DNA of 64,000 nucleotides from assembly GCA_032173965.1 (NCBI GenBank), contig CM063284.1:115852410-115916409 (forward strand). The letters are read 5' to 3'. Below are positions 35,584-45,500 of the stretch, in pieces. This DNA comes from Sitta carolinensis (taxonomy: Eukaryota > Chordata > Aves > Passeriformes > Sittidae). The notes under the pieces are model-generated. The model searched no databases, was not told the origin of the DNA, and worked only from the letters and a program-made list of their open reading frames with translations. A program made the position numbers and the translations under genes. Positions within the stretch are counted from its first letter, which is position 1. Each line of letters begins with the position of its first letter.

Positions 35584-35865
35584 CTAAAACATCAAGCAAA
35601 CTCCTTTCCTTTTCTTTTGGTCGTTAATGTTGGTGCAAAAAAAAGGTGTGTGTGCGTGTGCGTGTGCGTGTGTGTGTGTGTGTGAGGGAAGGGGGGGGAC
35701 ACACAAGACTGAGAAGAATAAAAAAAAGAGGTGCCTGACTTCAGTAGTCAAACACCTTCCCTGCCTCACATCCGTTGTGTTTGTAAAGAGAGAGAGGAGA
35801 AGAAAAAAAAAAAAAAATCTCTTCCAAAAAAGCACCGGTCTGCAGATGTCTGCGAGAGAACCCAC
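35584..35865 (-). other. Upstream ORF in the TOX leader (93 codons)
   Basis: This open frame on the TOX sense strand begins with ATG at 35865-35863. It ends with TAG at 35586-35584, four bases before the TOX ATG and out of frame with it. Residues 17-27 are a Phe/Leu run encoded by a T-tract, and residues 61-73 are a His/Thr/Ala repeat encoded by the (CA)n tract, so the peptide itself is low complexity. The penultimate codons contain a nested minimal ORF, ATG-TTT-TAG, at 35592-35584, which would exist even if transcription started downstream of 35865. The likely role, if any, is to tune TOX initiation by reinitiation rather than to make a functional peptide. This is inference. Confidence 0.4.
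35645..35684. repeat. (GT)n/(GTGCGT)n microsatellite in the TOX leader
   Basis: A run of GT with regularly spaced GTGCGT units is followed by pure (GT)n. It is strictly alternating purine-pyrimidine with CG steps, so it is Z-DNA-prone. It lies about 65 bp upstream of the TOX start codon and is read as CA repeats in the transcript. A 9-base G-run follows at 35690-35698. Confidence 0.85.
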
Positions 35866-35987
35866 GAACCCTCCTTCTTCTACGGCAGGGCAGGTAACTT
35901 CGCGTACTTATTGTTTCCCCCACGCATCGGCACCGGGGCGCTCGCTCCGTGCGTGCCGCTCTTTATGGGAGTCTCGGAGTTGGTTCG

Positions 35988-36096
35988 CTTCTCCCTCCCT
36001 CCCTCTCGCTCGCTCCCTCTGTTCTTTTCCCGTTCTTTCTTTCCTTTTTTTTTTTTTTTTTTTTTCCTTTTTTTTTTCCTTTTTTTTTTTTTTTTT
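35988..36096. repeat. Polypyrimidine tract ending in long T-runs
   Basis: This stretch is almost all pyrimidine on the plus strand: CCCT and CTCG repeats, then three T-runs separated by CC. It is polypurine on the TOX sense strand, at or just upstream of the leader. Such tracts can form triplex DNA and phase nucleosomes, and T-runs of this length are often length-polymorphic and prone to sequencing error. Confidence 0.75.
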
Positions 36097-36300
36097 AATT
36101 TTATTAGTATTGTTATTATTTATTTTCTTTAGTTTGGTGGAGGTGTATTTTGGTCGCCCACCACAGCGAGGGCCTTGGCGGGGACTGAGGGGGGTGGCGA
36201 GAGCAGCCGGGCCCCCCGCGCACCCCCGGGGGGAGCGGAGCGCCGAGGCGCTGCAATGGCCGCCCCGAGCCGCCCGGCTCTCTCGCCTCGGCTCTACTCT

Positions 36301-36345
36301 GCTCGGCTCGGCCCGGCCCGGCTCGGCCGGGCTGGGTTGGGCTGG
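36301..36345. repeat. GC-rich pentamer array in the promoter
   Basis: Nine consecutive 5-bp units follow the pattern GCTCG/GCCCG and then GCTGG/GTTGG. The array sits in the middle of the CpG island. The G-runs at its right end (GGG-CT-GGG-TT-GGG) also give it some quadruplex potential on the plus strand. Confidence 0.75.
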
Positions 36346-36760
36346 CGGCGGCAGGGGACGCACCGCGGAGCCGCCGCTCCGAGTGTACCTCACACAAAGG
36401 GGCCGGCGAGGGAAGAGCCATTTGCGGCCGCCGGGCCCGGGAGCCGCGGAGAGGGGGCGCTCCCGCGCCCGCCATCCCGCCGCCGTCTCCGCCCTCTGGC
36501 AGCGCCCTCCGCCCGGCCCCCGGCCCGCCCGGCCCCCGCCCGTCACTATGGCACCCCCTACCCGCCGCGGGGCTGGGGCGGGCCGCAGGGGGAGGTGGCC
36601 GTGGCGGCAGGGAGGAGGGCGCTCGGTCGGCTGCCTGGGGTGGGTCGGGCTGAGGCTGCCGGTACGGCCGCGGGCCGGTCTCTTGAGGTGCCAACGTGAG
36701 ACCCTCGGACGCCTTTCCACGGGCGTTGGGTGAAGTTGGGGTCGGACGACCCGTCTGCCC

Positions 36761-38810
36761 TGGCAGCCCTCAGGTTGATGTGGGTCGAGCTGCCAGCAGG
36801 GTCCGTAGTCTCCAGTCCCAGCAGAGTGGAAGCTGTTGCCCAGAGTTTGTGATGGCACAAATATGCTGTGATCCATGAGCATGTTCCAGGAAACAAGTTG
36901 GAAGTAAAGCGCACTCCTGAAATGCCTCGTCAGCTGGGGCCTACCCCATTAATCATGATGCTCTGGCCTGGCCGCACCAGGCACAGGATGAAGGAGGGAC
37001 ACTTGAGGAGATGGCCTGATTGAGAGGGGAGGAAAGAAGGAAAAGAGAATGGGGTAGGGAAAATGAAGAGGTGCTCAATTAGCAGCAAACAAGCGTGCTG
37101 ACAAAGGAAAGTTCGGAATTCAGTGGGATGCGGGAGAGGGATTGATGAGCATAACAAGGTTTAACAGGCAAAAACAATGAAAGAAAAGGTGATTTCAAGA
37201 CACCATGAGCAATCCCACTGGGTTTCCTGCTGAGTTTCCAGTAGTATTAGGGCAGAAAGGATAGAAGAGAAAGAATGCAGGAAGGACACTATGCTAAGCT
37301 TAGGTAATGCCCAACAGAGGAATTATGTTACAAAAAGAAAGGAATGCCTTTTCCTCTTTAAATAAAAATGAACTACTGAGTGTTACACAAACAAGCTGAG
37401 ATGATGATGATTAACAGGAATGGTTACATTTATCAATACCCATGAACATTTCCATCACAAACCAGTTAGAATCTAAAATTTGTAATGCATGTTTGTCACA
37501 CAAAACTGTCTTCTCATCACTGAAAAAAAAAAAAATCCTCTGTAAAGATTTTAAGAGGACTCAGTATTGATGGGGAGCAAATCACAAATTTGAAGAAATC
37601 GCTGTTTGTGTGAGACTATACATATGTGCACACAGATATATAACCTGCACCTCAGATATTTTGATATTGTAGAGTCTTTCAAGATAGTGTTAAGTCATGA
37701 CTTTTTCCAAGTCTTAACAACCTGCTTTCATTAAAGCTTAATTATCTGGAAAAAAATATGTAAGTAAAGCAAATGAAACTCTAGAGGAAACAGTTTTGAA
37801 GCAATATTCCTATTTCAGGATTATTTGATCAAAAACATCTCTGAAGATACTTGGTTGTCAGTTGAACAATTTAAGTTTGATGGCAATAAATGTTTTACTT
37901 AAACATGCAATTACAAAAGGATCTCTGTTGCTTTCTTTTTAATAATGTTTGAAACCCTTCTGTCCTTGGAGAAAAGCTTGAAAACATGACCTAGAAAAAG
38001 CTCCAGAAAGCAAAGGAAAAGAAATTAACATATTTAAAAAAACACCAAAAAAACAAAAAACAAACACACGAAAAACCTAAACCCTCATGATTTTTGGCAT
38101 CTGACTCATTATTTTTCATGTTTGGCATTAGACATTTTGAAAGTTAAAAAATCGTAAAAAAGACTTTCCTTTGCAAGAGATGTACTTGACGCCTGACAGA
38201 TATATCACTGCTGCAAGTGGCTGGTATGTGGACCATAATTTGACAAAGTGAATGGGAGACAGATTGCAAGCTCCATGTTGAAAAGCTGCTGTTGAGAAAC
38301 TTGTTATTCATGGGCAGTGGATTAGTTTTCAGCCTATTGTGGAGAGAGGTGGTAGAGATATAGCAATTTGAGATGAGTTGATCTAGGCAACCAGTGTGTG
38401 CAGGCACATACAAGTAAGTGTATGCAGGTACAGAAATGCTTATGCAGAGCTGGGGATGTCAATAGCAGAATGACTAGAACATCTGATAATAAAAAGTAGA
38501 GAATTAGCTTTTTATTTATGGGGAATATTACCGACTATTGCTTTAAGAAGGGCTTCAGGTTCCTCAGAGTCTGTAGGAGTTTACAACTGTACCGTTTGCT
38601 TTGCGCAGCACTTCAAGTTATTTTTGGTACTTAATGATGCAGGCCCTGAGAGTTATAAAATTTTTGCTGCTACTTACAGAGATGATTTAATCATCAAGAT
38701 GGTAAAACACCTGAGATTTGTGGCAGTTATCTGTACAGTTTGTAAAAATTAAAGAGCTATATACATTAATCTGTTAAACATTCTTTTGTTTTGTAGGGAA
38801 CATTCTCTCT
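36761..38810. other. TOX 5' flank, no gene recognised
   Basis: The CpG-rich sequence fades by about 36800 into AT-rich DNA. The stretch has an A-run at 37523-37534 and an A-rich CAAAAAAAC segment at about 38033-38070. No exon or known repeat is supported. Confidence 0.5.
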
Positions 38811-38869
38811 AAGAATAATACATTTGGTATTAAGAATAATACATTTTGTATTCAGAATAATACATTTGT
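38811..38869. repeat. 21-bp minisatellite, about 2.8 copies
   Basis: AAGAATAATACATTTGGTATT is repeated with a 21-bp period and one or two changes per copy. Because the period is a multiple of three, an open frame on the minus strand reads CIILNTK repeatedly. This is a consequence of the repeat, not a protein. Confidence 0.85.
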
Positions 38870-39499
38870 GGAGACCAGAACTGAAATTGTTAATAATATC
38901 GTAGGTTTTCCCTCTATGGACCGAGAAAGCAAGATGATTCAATGGTATATGAAACGTCAACACTTTAGCTCATGGAAGTGCATTTTCCAGAAAAAAAAAA
39001 AAGTTGAAACACATTTAAAAGAATGAATCAGTTTTTAGAAGCTTAAAAGGAAGGAACATTTGTTCAGAAGGGCACTGAGTTTTTAAAGCCATTCAACATT
39101 CAAGTGAATGTCTCCAAAATAGTCTTGAAAGAGGTTGCTATACCAGCATATGAGAAGAGTGTTATTGCCTTTCCCATATAAATAGGAACAAATGCCATGA
39201 AGAACATGATCTTTATCTGCCAATACTAAAAAAGTTATTCTTTTAAATGCTGCCTGCTGGAGTTAGACTGAGCAGTGTAAATACTCTCCATGCAATGGAG
39301 CAATCTTATGCCATTCCTTGCCAAACAGCATTGTGGGTGCAAGAGGTTTACACAGCAGACCGGAGACCTAAGCAGGTCATTAGATAGACAAACCATAAAT
39401 GCATCAATAACTCATCTGGGCTGAAAATAGCTGGAAGTAGAGACATGAGGGTCGGGAATGGTAGTATGGAAGCACTGTGCAAGTTTGCCCTCAGTTGGG

Positions 39500-39595
39500 C
39501 TGTCATGTCGGAGCCATCGTTGAAGGCAGAGTACTAGTAGGGCAGACCCTTGGTCTGAACCAGTCTGGCCACTGGCACATTCTCGTTTGAGATTG
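39500..39595 (+). mobile_element. Possible ancient CR1/L3-like 3'-end relic
   Basis: ACTAGTAGGGCAGACC followed by CTTGGTCTGAACCAGTCTGG resembles the end of old amniote LINE-type repeats that read ACTAGATGGACCTTTGGTCTG-ACCCAGT-TGGC. The match is from memory and covers only about 50 bp, so it is tentative. Confidence 0.35.
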
Positions 39596-42500
39596 CACAG
39601 TCTTTGCAGTGGTCAGTTGAACAGAATTAAATGGAGCAAGTAACCGTGACTGATATGACAGGTTATTTTCTTGTGTACCCTACTGTCTGACCCAGCTGGT
39701 CTGTCTAGTGTGTTGGGGGACCATCAGCAGACATAACTTTATTTCTCAGCTAAAGCGAAATAAAGTATCTTAGTTTAAAAAAGAATAGTCCAACATCTTT
39801 TTGTTTAAAGCTCACACATACATACCCAGTTTCATTTGGGAGCACTAGATATCATCTGTTATAAAGAGCAGACTTCCAGATTTTCCTAGAAAGAAGGAAA
39901 TGTGAGACTGTGATGATGACTTAGTGTTTATTATACATAGGCTAGGCACCACAAGAATCTCCTCGTGAGGCTGGCTCTTCTTTAAAGAAAAGTTTTCTCT
40001 TGCATATTTTTTAAAAGATTTGGATTGGAAAATCATTTTGCTTCTTGCTTTTGTGGACTGTGCCTTGGTAGCCAGGAGGTATAGATAAGATAAAAAGGGA
40101 CCAATGAGATTTTCCTGAGAAAATTTTTCTGCTGAAATTTTTGATTTACTAACTAACTTGCAGGACTGTTTACCTTTCATAACAAAGGTCAGTTCTCGTC
40201 AATTTCTAGAGAGTAGTTAATTAAATAATAATAGGATGAAGGGTCAGTCACTTTTGTGTGGATGTCCTGTTTCATGTTCGTAAACTGGGTATGACACTTG
40301 GATCTGGGAAGATGCAAACGATAATGATATTAAGATTTCAGAATATTTTAAACAATGTAATGAATCTGGTCATTTCATCAGAATGAACTCAAATCCTTTA
40401 AGAAATTGATTCATTTTAAGTGTTCACATTCTGTGCATGCATTTATAAGTGAGCATAAATCAATGTGAAGAAAAAGTCTTCAATATGGTATAAATCTTAA
40501 TAGGTGTAATATATATTTCAGAGTATTTAAACAGTTTGTAAGGCTACCTGATAGTGTGTCAAACAGTGTTATCAAACGTGTAATGAAAGAGCTAGCTATT
40601 TTATTATTTTAGCCATTGCTCCTGTTCTGTTTAATTTTTTTGTGGTGAAAATAATGGGGCCTAAATTACCACACTTGTATGAAAATAAATTGTTCTCTAT
40701 AAGGAAGCACAAATCACTGATAAAAGTTAAAGAAAGCCCTTGACTTCACTTTGCTACAAAGCAGAGGGAAAACCTAAGTATTGCCTTATCTTCTCAGTCC
40801 AAACAAATGATACACAGCCAATTTAACACTGGAGGAGGAATTGACACATGGGTTGAAGCTGAACTGGTTTTTGTGTCTCAGAAAAGGTTCTTTTAACTCA
40901 TCTGTCATTGTCCACAGTAGGAATTAAGCACAAAATATCTCAGAGAATCAAAAACTTAAATTACCATGAAAGAAATATAAAAATGTAAAATTCACCTTGC
41001 ATATTTGCAGCTTTGATCCATTTCCATATGTTTCAAAGACAGTGCCAGCTGGTTCAGTTCAAGTTAACAAATTAAATGTGTCCTTGCAGACATAGAAAAG
41101 GTAGGCCAGTCTCAAAAGAAAGCACTTTACTGGGCTTTAGATTATTTCTCATGGTCAGAGAAAAAAAGGGAAACATGAAGTTCCTTTTATTCACTTCCTG
41201 TATTTTCTATCCTATCAAGGATTTTATATGAGCTACATTGTCCACGTGGTATGCAGGAAGGCTCAAAAATACATCACAGTATGATGTATGCTAGTTCTCA
41301 ATTGCAAGATGTACTCAACTGCTAAAGTTGCCAATTTTCCACTCTTCTACTTATCTTGTTAAATCAATCATGAAACATCCAGAAGTATAAGGGATCAGGA
41401 ATTTTTAGTTTCATGTTGTTTTTTTCTAAAGTGTACTAGAGGCCTGTACTAGAACTTCAGAAACATAGATTTTTTTTTTTTTTTAAGGAAAGTAGTGTTT
41501 TCAACAATTTATTTTGCAGTTTAAAAGGCTGTCTAAAGGCATTTTGGTTTTCTACTCCAAAAATTGAAGAGTCTTGTAAGTTGTATAAATGTTATCTGGA
41601 GACTATGTCATTACAGATATCTTGAGAACAAATCCATATTAATGGTTGATACCATTAAAAATACCCATCTGTATTTGCAGGTATTTTACAAATGTACATA
41701 TGAATATGTTAGCTGAATAGTCAGGAGAAAGAAAAGACAGAACAGAGGACTGGTCACAAGCAAAGGGAGGAATAGTCTGTGTGACAAGTTTATGCATAGC
41801 ATTCAACAGGGAGTTGTCATCTGCAAGACAGATACCAAACAGGTGATTACACAGTTTTCAATTCAGAACAATGATGTCATCTCATTGTCCTATTTGATAA
41901 ACCCCCAAACAGAGCTGAATTGCCCCAGCATGAGCTCCTCTGACATGAAGGGATCATTACAGGCTTACTTAAAACCTCTTCTTTTCTGTTTCAGATGTCT
42001 TTTGCTAGAGAAAATTTTAATTTTCGTTTTTATTCACAAGGTCTCTGTGAAGAGAGGGATGTTTCTTAAATCTCCAGGCAAGGTAGGTGTTTCAACAGGA
42101 GGCTCCCACCCCAAAGTAGTGGGGTAAAAATGTAGTCTATGTACATTCTTTTATGAGAGTTTAATTAGTACTTCAAGCTCAGAATTATAGTTGTTAATAG
42201 AGAGAGAGGTCCAAACTCTATTCTCTCTGAGTACGTATAAGTATAGTAAAGTTCACAGAGTAAAAAAAAAATGTATAGAGCTAGAAGGTATTACAGTTTA
42301 TCTATTACCTCAAATTTTTTAACTAGAGAAAATAAAAAAAACTTGCTTGAATTTATTTTTCTCCCTTAGGCACTTATGATTGCCATCAGAAAAGTACCAC
42401 GCAAGGGGCACAGTTGGCATTTCAAGTGCAAAAGGTCATGACTGAGGTATAGTAAACATATGTTGGGAGTTTCCATTAGCGCTTTCTGTTGTAGCAAATA

Positions 42501-45500
42501 AATCCCATCCCATCACTTGATAGGCTGATACAGATACACCTTCCACATGTCATCTACAGTCAGTTTTTAAGTGGCATGATAAACTGTTGGGACTGCTGAC
42601 TTGAGAGCAAAATTTCCTTCATGCTGAGATTTTAGCATTTATTCTGGTGGATCTCTAGGAACTTCAGATCCCCTTCCTTATAACTATTATGGTGGGTTTT
42701 TTTCTCAGTGAAGCTGTCACTCTCAAGTCTAATAAAAACTCTCTGTCTTCCTTTTCTGGGCTTTCTAGTTTGACAGTTTCGTGTCATAGCTTTGTTCCAC
42801 AATAAAAATAAAAAGCTCTGGGTGTTAAGGAAGTCCTTGGAAAACTGTAAGTGATAGAGTCAGCATTTACAGAACATATCACAACAGGTCTGACTGACCT
42901 TGCCAGTAACAGGAGATCACCATTTCTCATGGATGAGCTTTTCTTGAATGTCTGTCTTTTATGCTGTATGAGGCAGAAATACTTTTTCTGGGTCAAGGCT
43001 ACTGCTTTCTGTTTCTCTTACTCTTTAACAGAGATTGTCTGCTACTGTCAAGTATTATCTGTTTAAGGAATTTCTCTCAATCCCCTGTGTCTTGTTCTAT
43101 GGTATCTTAAGATAAATCTACATCACTGGTATTATGTTATAGTCTTACACTATTTTGTTGAGGATTATTTGTTTGAGGATTTTGAATGGTTTACTTTTAT
43201 CACAGCCAAACTGCAAAGATTAATGTTTGTGGATGTCCTCCAAATCATCTCCCTTTACTCTGGCTTCCAGAGTGTAATCAACACTGTTTTCTTATTGGAA
43301 AGGCCATTGTCCTATTTTTTTAGCAGTTGGCGAGAGTACCAATTGAAAGTCTGTGTTGGCTGTTCATCTTTAAAAATGGGCTCTTCATCATGTGTAAGTA
43401 TAACAGAGTTAAATATACATGTTTATCAGATGCTATGAAACATGTGGAGGGGGACTCCCAGGCCACATTTGAAACAATCAAGTTTCTAACAATTTGTTGA
43501 ATGCATATGGATTTATAATAGCTGTGTGGAAACAGTTACCTGATTGCATAATACACTGACAATAATTAAGTGAAAACAGAGAATAATTTGAAATAAGAGA
43601 AAATTAAAAAAACCTCAGATTTGTTCACAGTTGTAGAATATAGGGAAAAAACCCCCACCATCCTCCTAAGATACCACTCCCCCTCCTCACAGTGGAATTT
43701 CCCTGCATCAAAGTTATCTTGAGAAGGAACAATTTGCAATTTGCCCAAGAGGTCAGCAGGTCCAAACTACTGTACCAGAGTGTAGGAGGTGGTTTCAAAG
43801 CTGACAGCCTCCTGGAAGGAGGATCTGCTAGCATCTTACTTTCTTTTGAATAAAGTGTGACCTCCACTGGTCGTTGTTGTATTCAGGAAAAAGGGAAAAA
43901 GTCCGTCATGGAAGAAGGCCCCAAGGCATTTTGTGGCACAAAGTCTTTCAGTGTCAACTGTAAGGTTCCTGTTTAGTTCACTGGAGAAATCTGGGTATTT
44001 ACATATGTGTAAGTGGAACTGCATGGGGGCAGGGAGAGATCTAAAACATGTGCTTGCACTTGCTGAGAGTCATGCATGTCCTACATCTGCCTGCCTGCCT
44101 CTTGTGAGCATGGTTTCTAAGTAGGTGTTAAAAAAATAAGAGTAGGAATATCTGGTTTCCAAGACCAATGCAATATATAGTTTTGCTTCATTTTCTCACT
44201 TCTGTATTTCTATAATCATTTTTAAAAATGAAATTATAAAAAAAAATTAATCAAACAAGCAAAAAAGTCCCCCAGGCTTTCCAAGACAGAATTCAACCCA
44301 CAAAGAGAATGCAAACTGAAATAACCTTCAAATACAAAGTACCTTTAAGTAGAAATGTACCATAAAGAAGAATTTTAAGGAATCTGAATACAAGTCATTT
44401 TTGCTACAATGCCTAGCCACACTGAAGAGAGTAAATGTAGGAAGACACAATATTTCTGAATTTCTATGTCTTTGTGGTTTTAAGTCAGACCCTTAACCGT
44501 ATTTGAATATAGGTTTTTTTTTAGTTTAATACATTTCATACAGAATGTATAAAGAAGATTTAATAACTCCCTCTTAGCTGTGGTTTTTCTCTACCTCAGA
44601 GAACGCTAAAATAAGTTTCTAGTGAAGTGGCTGAAAGACCATGCACAGTAAGTCTTCTATCAAATTGTTTCCAGTCTTGCTGATTTGTAAAAGATCTTTC
44701 ATAAAGATTCTGACTTTCTATATAGAATGTTGAAGATTGATTCTGTGCTCAAAATTTATAAAGCAAACCACAAATAACCAGTGGAAGTCTAGCTTGCCAT
44801 GTTCTGTTTTTTAAAACTCCTGAGATTACTTCACTCTCACGTGGAATTTGTGCTGTATTTAACCCAAATTTTACCCTCAAAAAGAAAATTATATTACAGT
44901 GTATTACATACTTCTTAGTGTAATAGCAATTAAATGTCTTGGAAAAAACTAATCAAATCCCCAGTCTTCTCTGCCTTTTTGTTTTTCTCTTTCAGAAGTG
45001 CATCACAGATAAAGGACTAACTTTGTGGAGATACTCCTGGGGTAGGAACGACAAAAATGAACAATTCTTATGTAATTAGTCACCAGACACAAGTGTTCGA
45101 GGATAGCTCTTCTGAAGTATCATAGCAGAAATATAAATGGAATACTAAGAGTTGCTGTTGTCAAATATTAAAAATAGAAGTATTCTGCAGCATTTCAGGT
45201 TCACTAGATAGTTCTGCATCAAACTAAGGTATTCTTGTGTTGTTGAATTGCACAAGGGCAGTTAACTGCTCTCCTCCTGCCCCAGAAACAAACCAGCTCA
45301 CTGGCACAATTTAAGGCAGCAAAATCATGCTGGAAAAGGCTTGTGTTTGCCCTGCTTTCCTAGCCTTTTGCCTGTCTTAGGTGGTATAAAGGCATTTCTT
45401 ACATTTGGATATGCTGCAGTGGTTATTCAAATTTTAAGAGATGCAGTTGCCTAACATTCCAGCTCAAACATTGGAGTGCAGTAACTTGAGCTGACTGGAC

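Larger units (their letters stand above)
35580..35900 (-). other. TOX: TOX 5' untranslated leader (right boundary approximate)
   Basis: This is the sequence directly upstream of the TOX start codon on the minus strand. It has no splice acceptor that I trust before the ATG, so it probably forms a continuous leader with exon 1. It holds a purine-rich stretch next to the ATG, an A/G-rich AAAAGAAAAGG motif, a (CA)n/(CACG)n tract at 35645-35684, a C-run at 35690-35698, a T-run at 35804-35818 and an upstream ORF. The transcription start cannot be fixed from sequence: no TATA box is obvious, and CpG-island promoters usually have dispersed starts. The right limit is a guess. Confidence 0.6.
35880..36760 (-). 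promoter_or_regulatory. TOX: CpG-island promoter of TOX, possibly bidirectional
   Basis: This is a dense GC and CpG block directly upstream of the TOX leader in an otherwise AT-rich window. It contains SP1-type GC boxes (CCCCCGCCC at 36533-36541 and GGGGCGGG at 36575-36582), a CRE half-site CGTCA at 36541-36545 and a GCYCG pentamer array. No TATA box is seen. Its position identifies it as the TOX promoter. CpG-island promoters commonly fire in both directions, so a divergent non-coding transcript towards the right is plausible, but no exon of one is demonstrated here. Confidence 0.75.

Noticed and set aside
36256..36699. Plus-strand ATG with good Kozak context (MAAPSRPALS...) as the start of a divergent coding gene
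   Set aside because: The frame passes straight through the pentamer array and shows no family resemblance. A non-coding divergent transcript is more likely than a protein.
35627..36733. 368-codon plus-strand frame through the promoter
   Set aside because: It is built from homopolymers and GC repeats (Phe runs, Arg/Pro-rich tail) and runs antisense to the TOX leader. No recognisable protein.
35908..36882. 324-codon minus-strand frame upstream of TOX
   Set aside because: It includes Lys runs from the T-tract and the pentamer array, and mirrors the plus-strand frame. It is a compositional artefact of the island.
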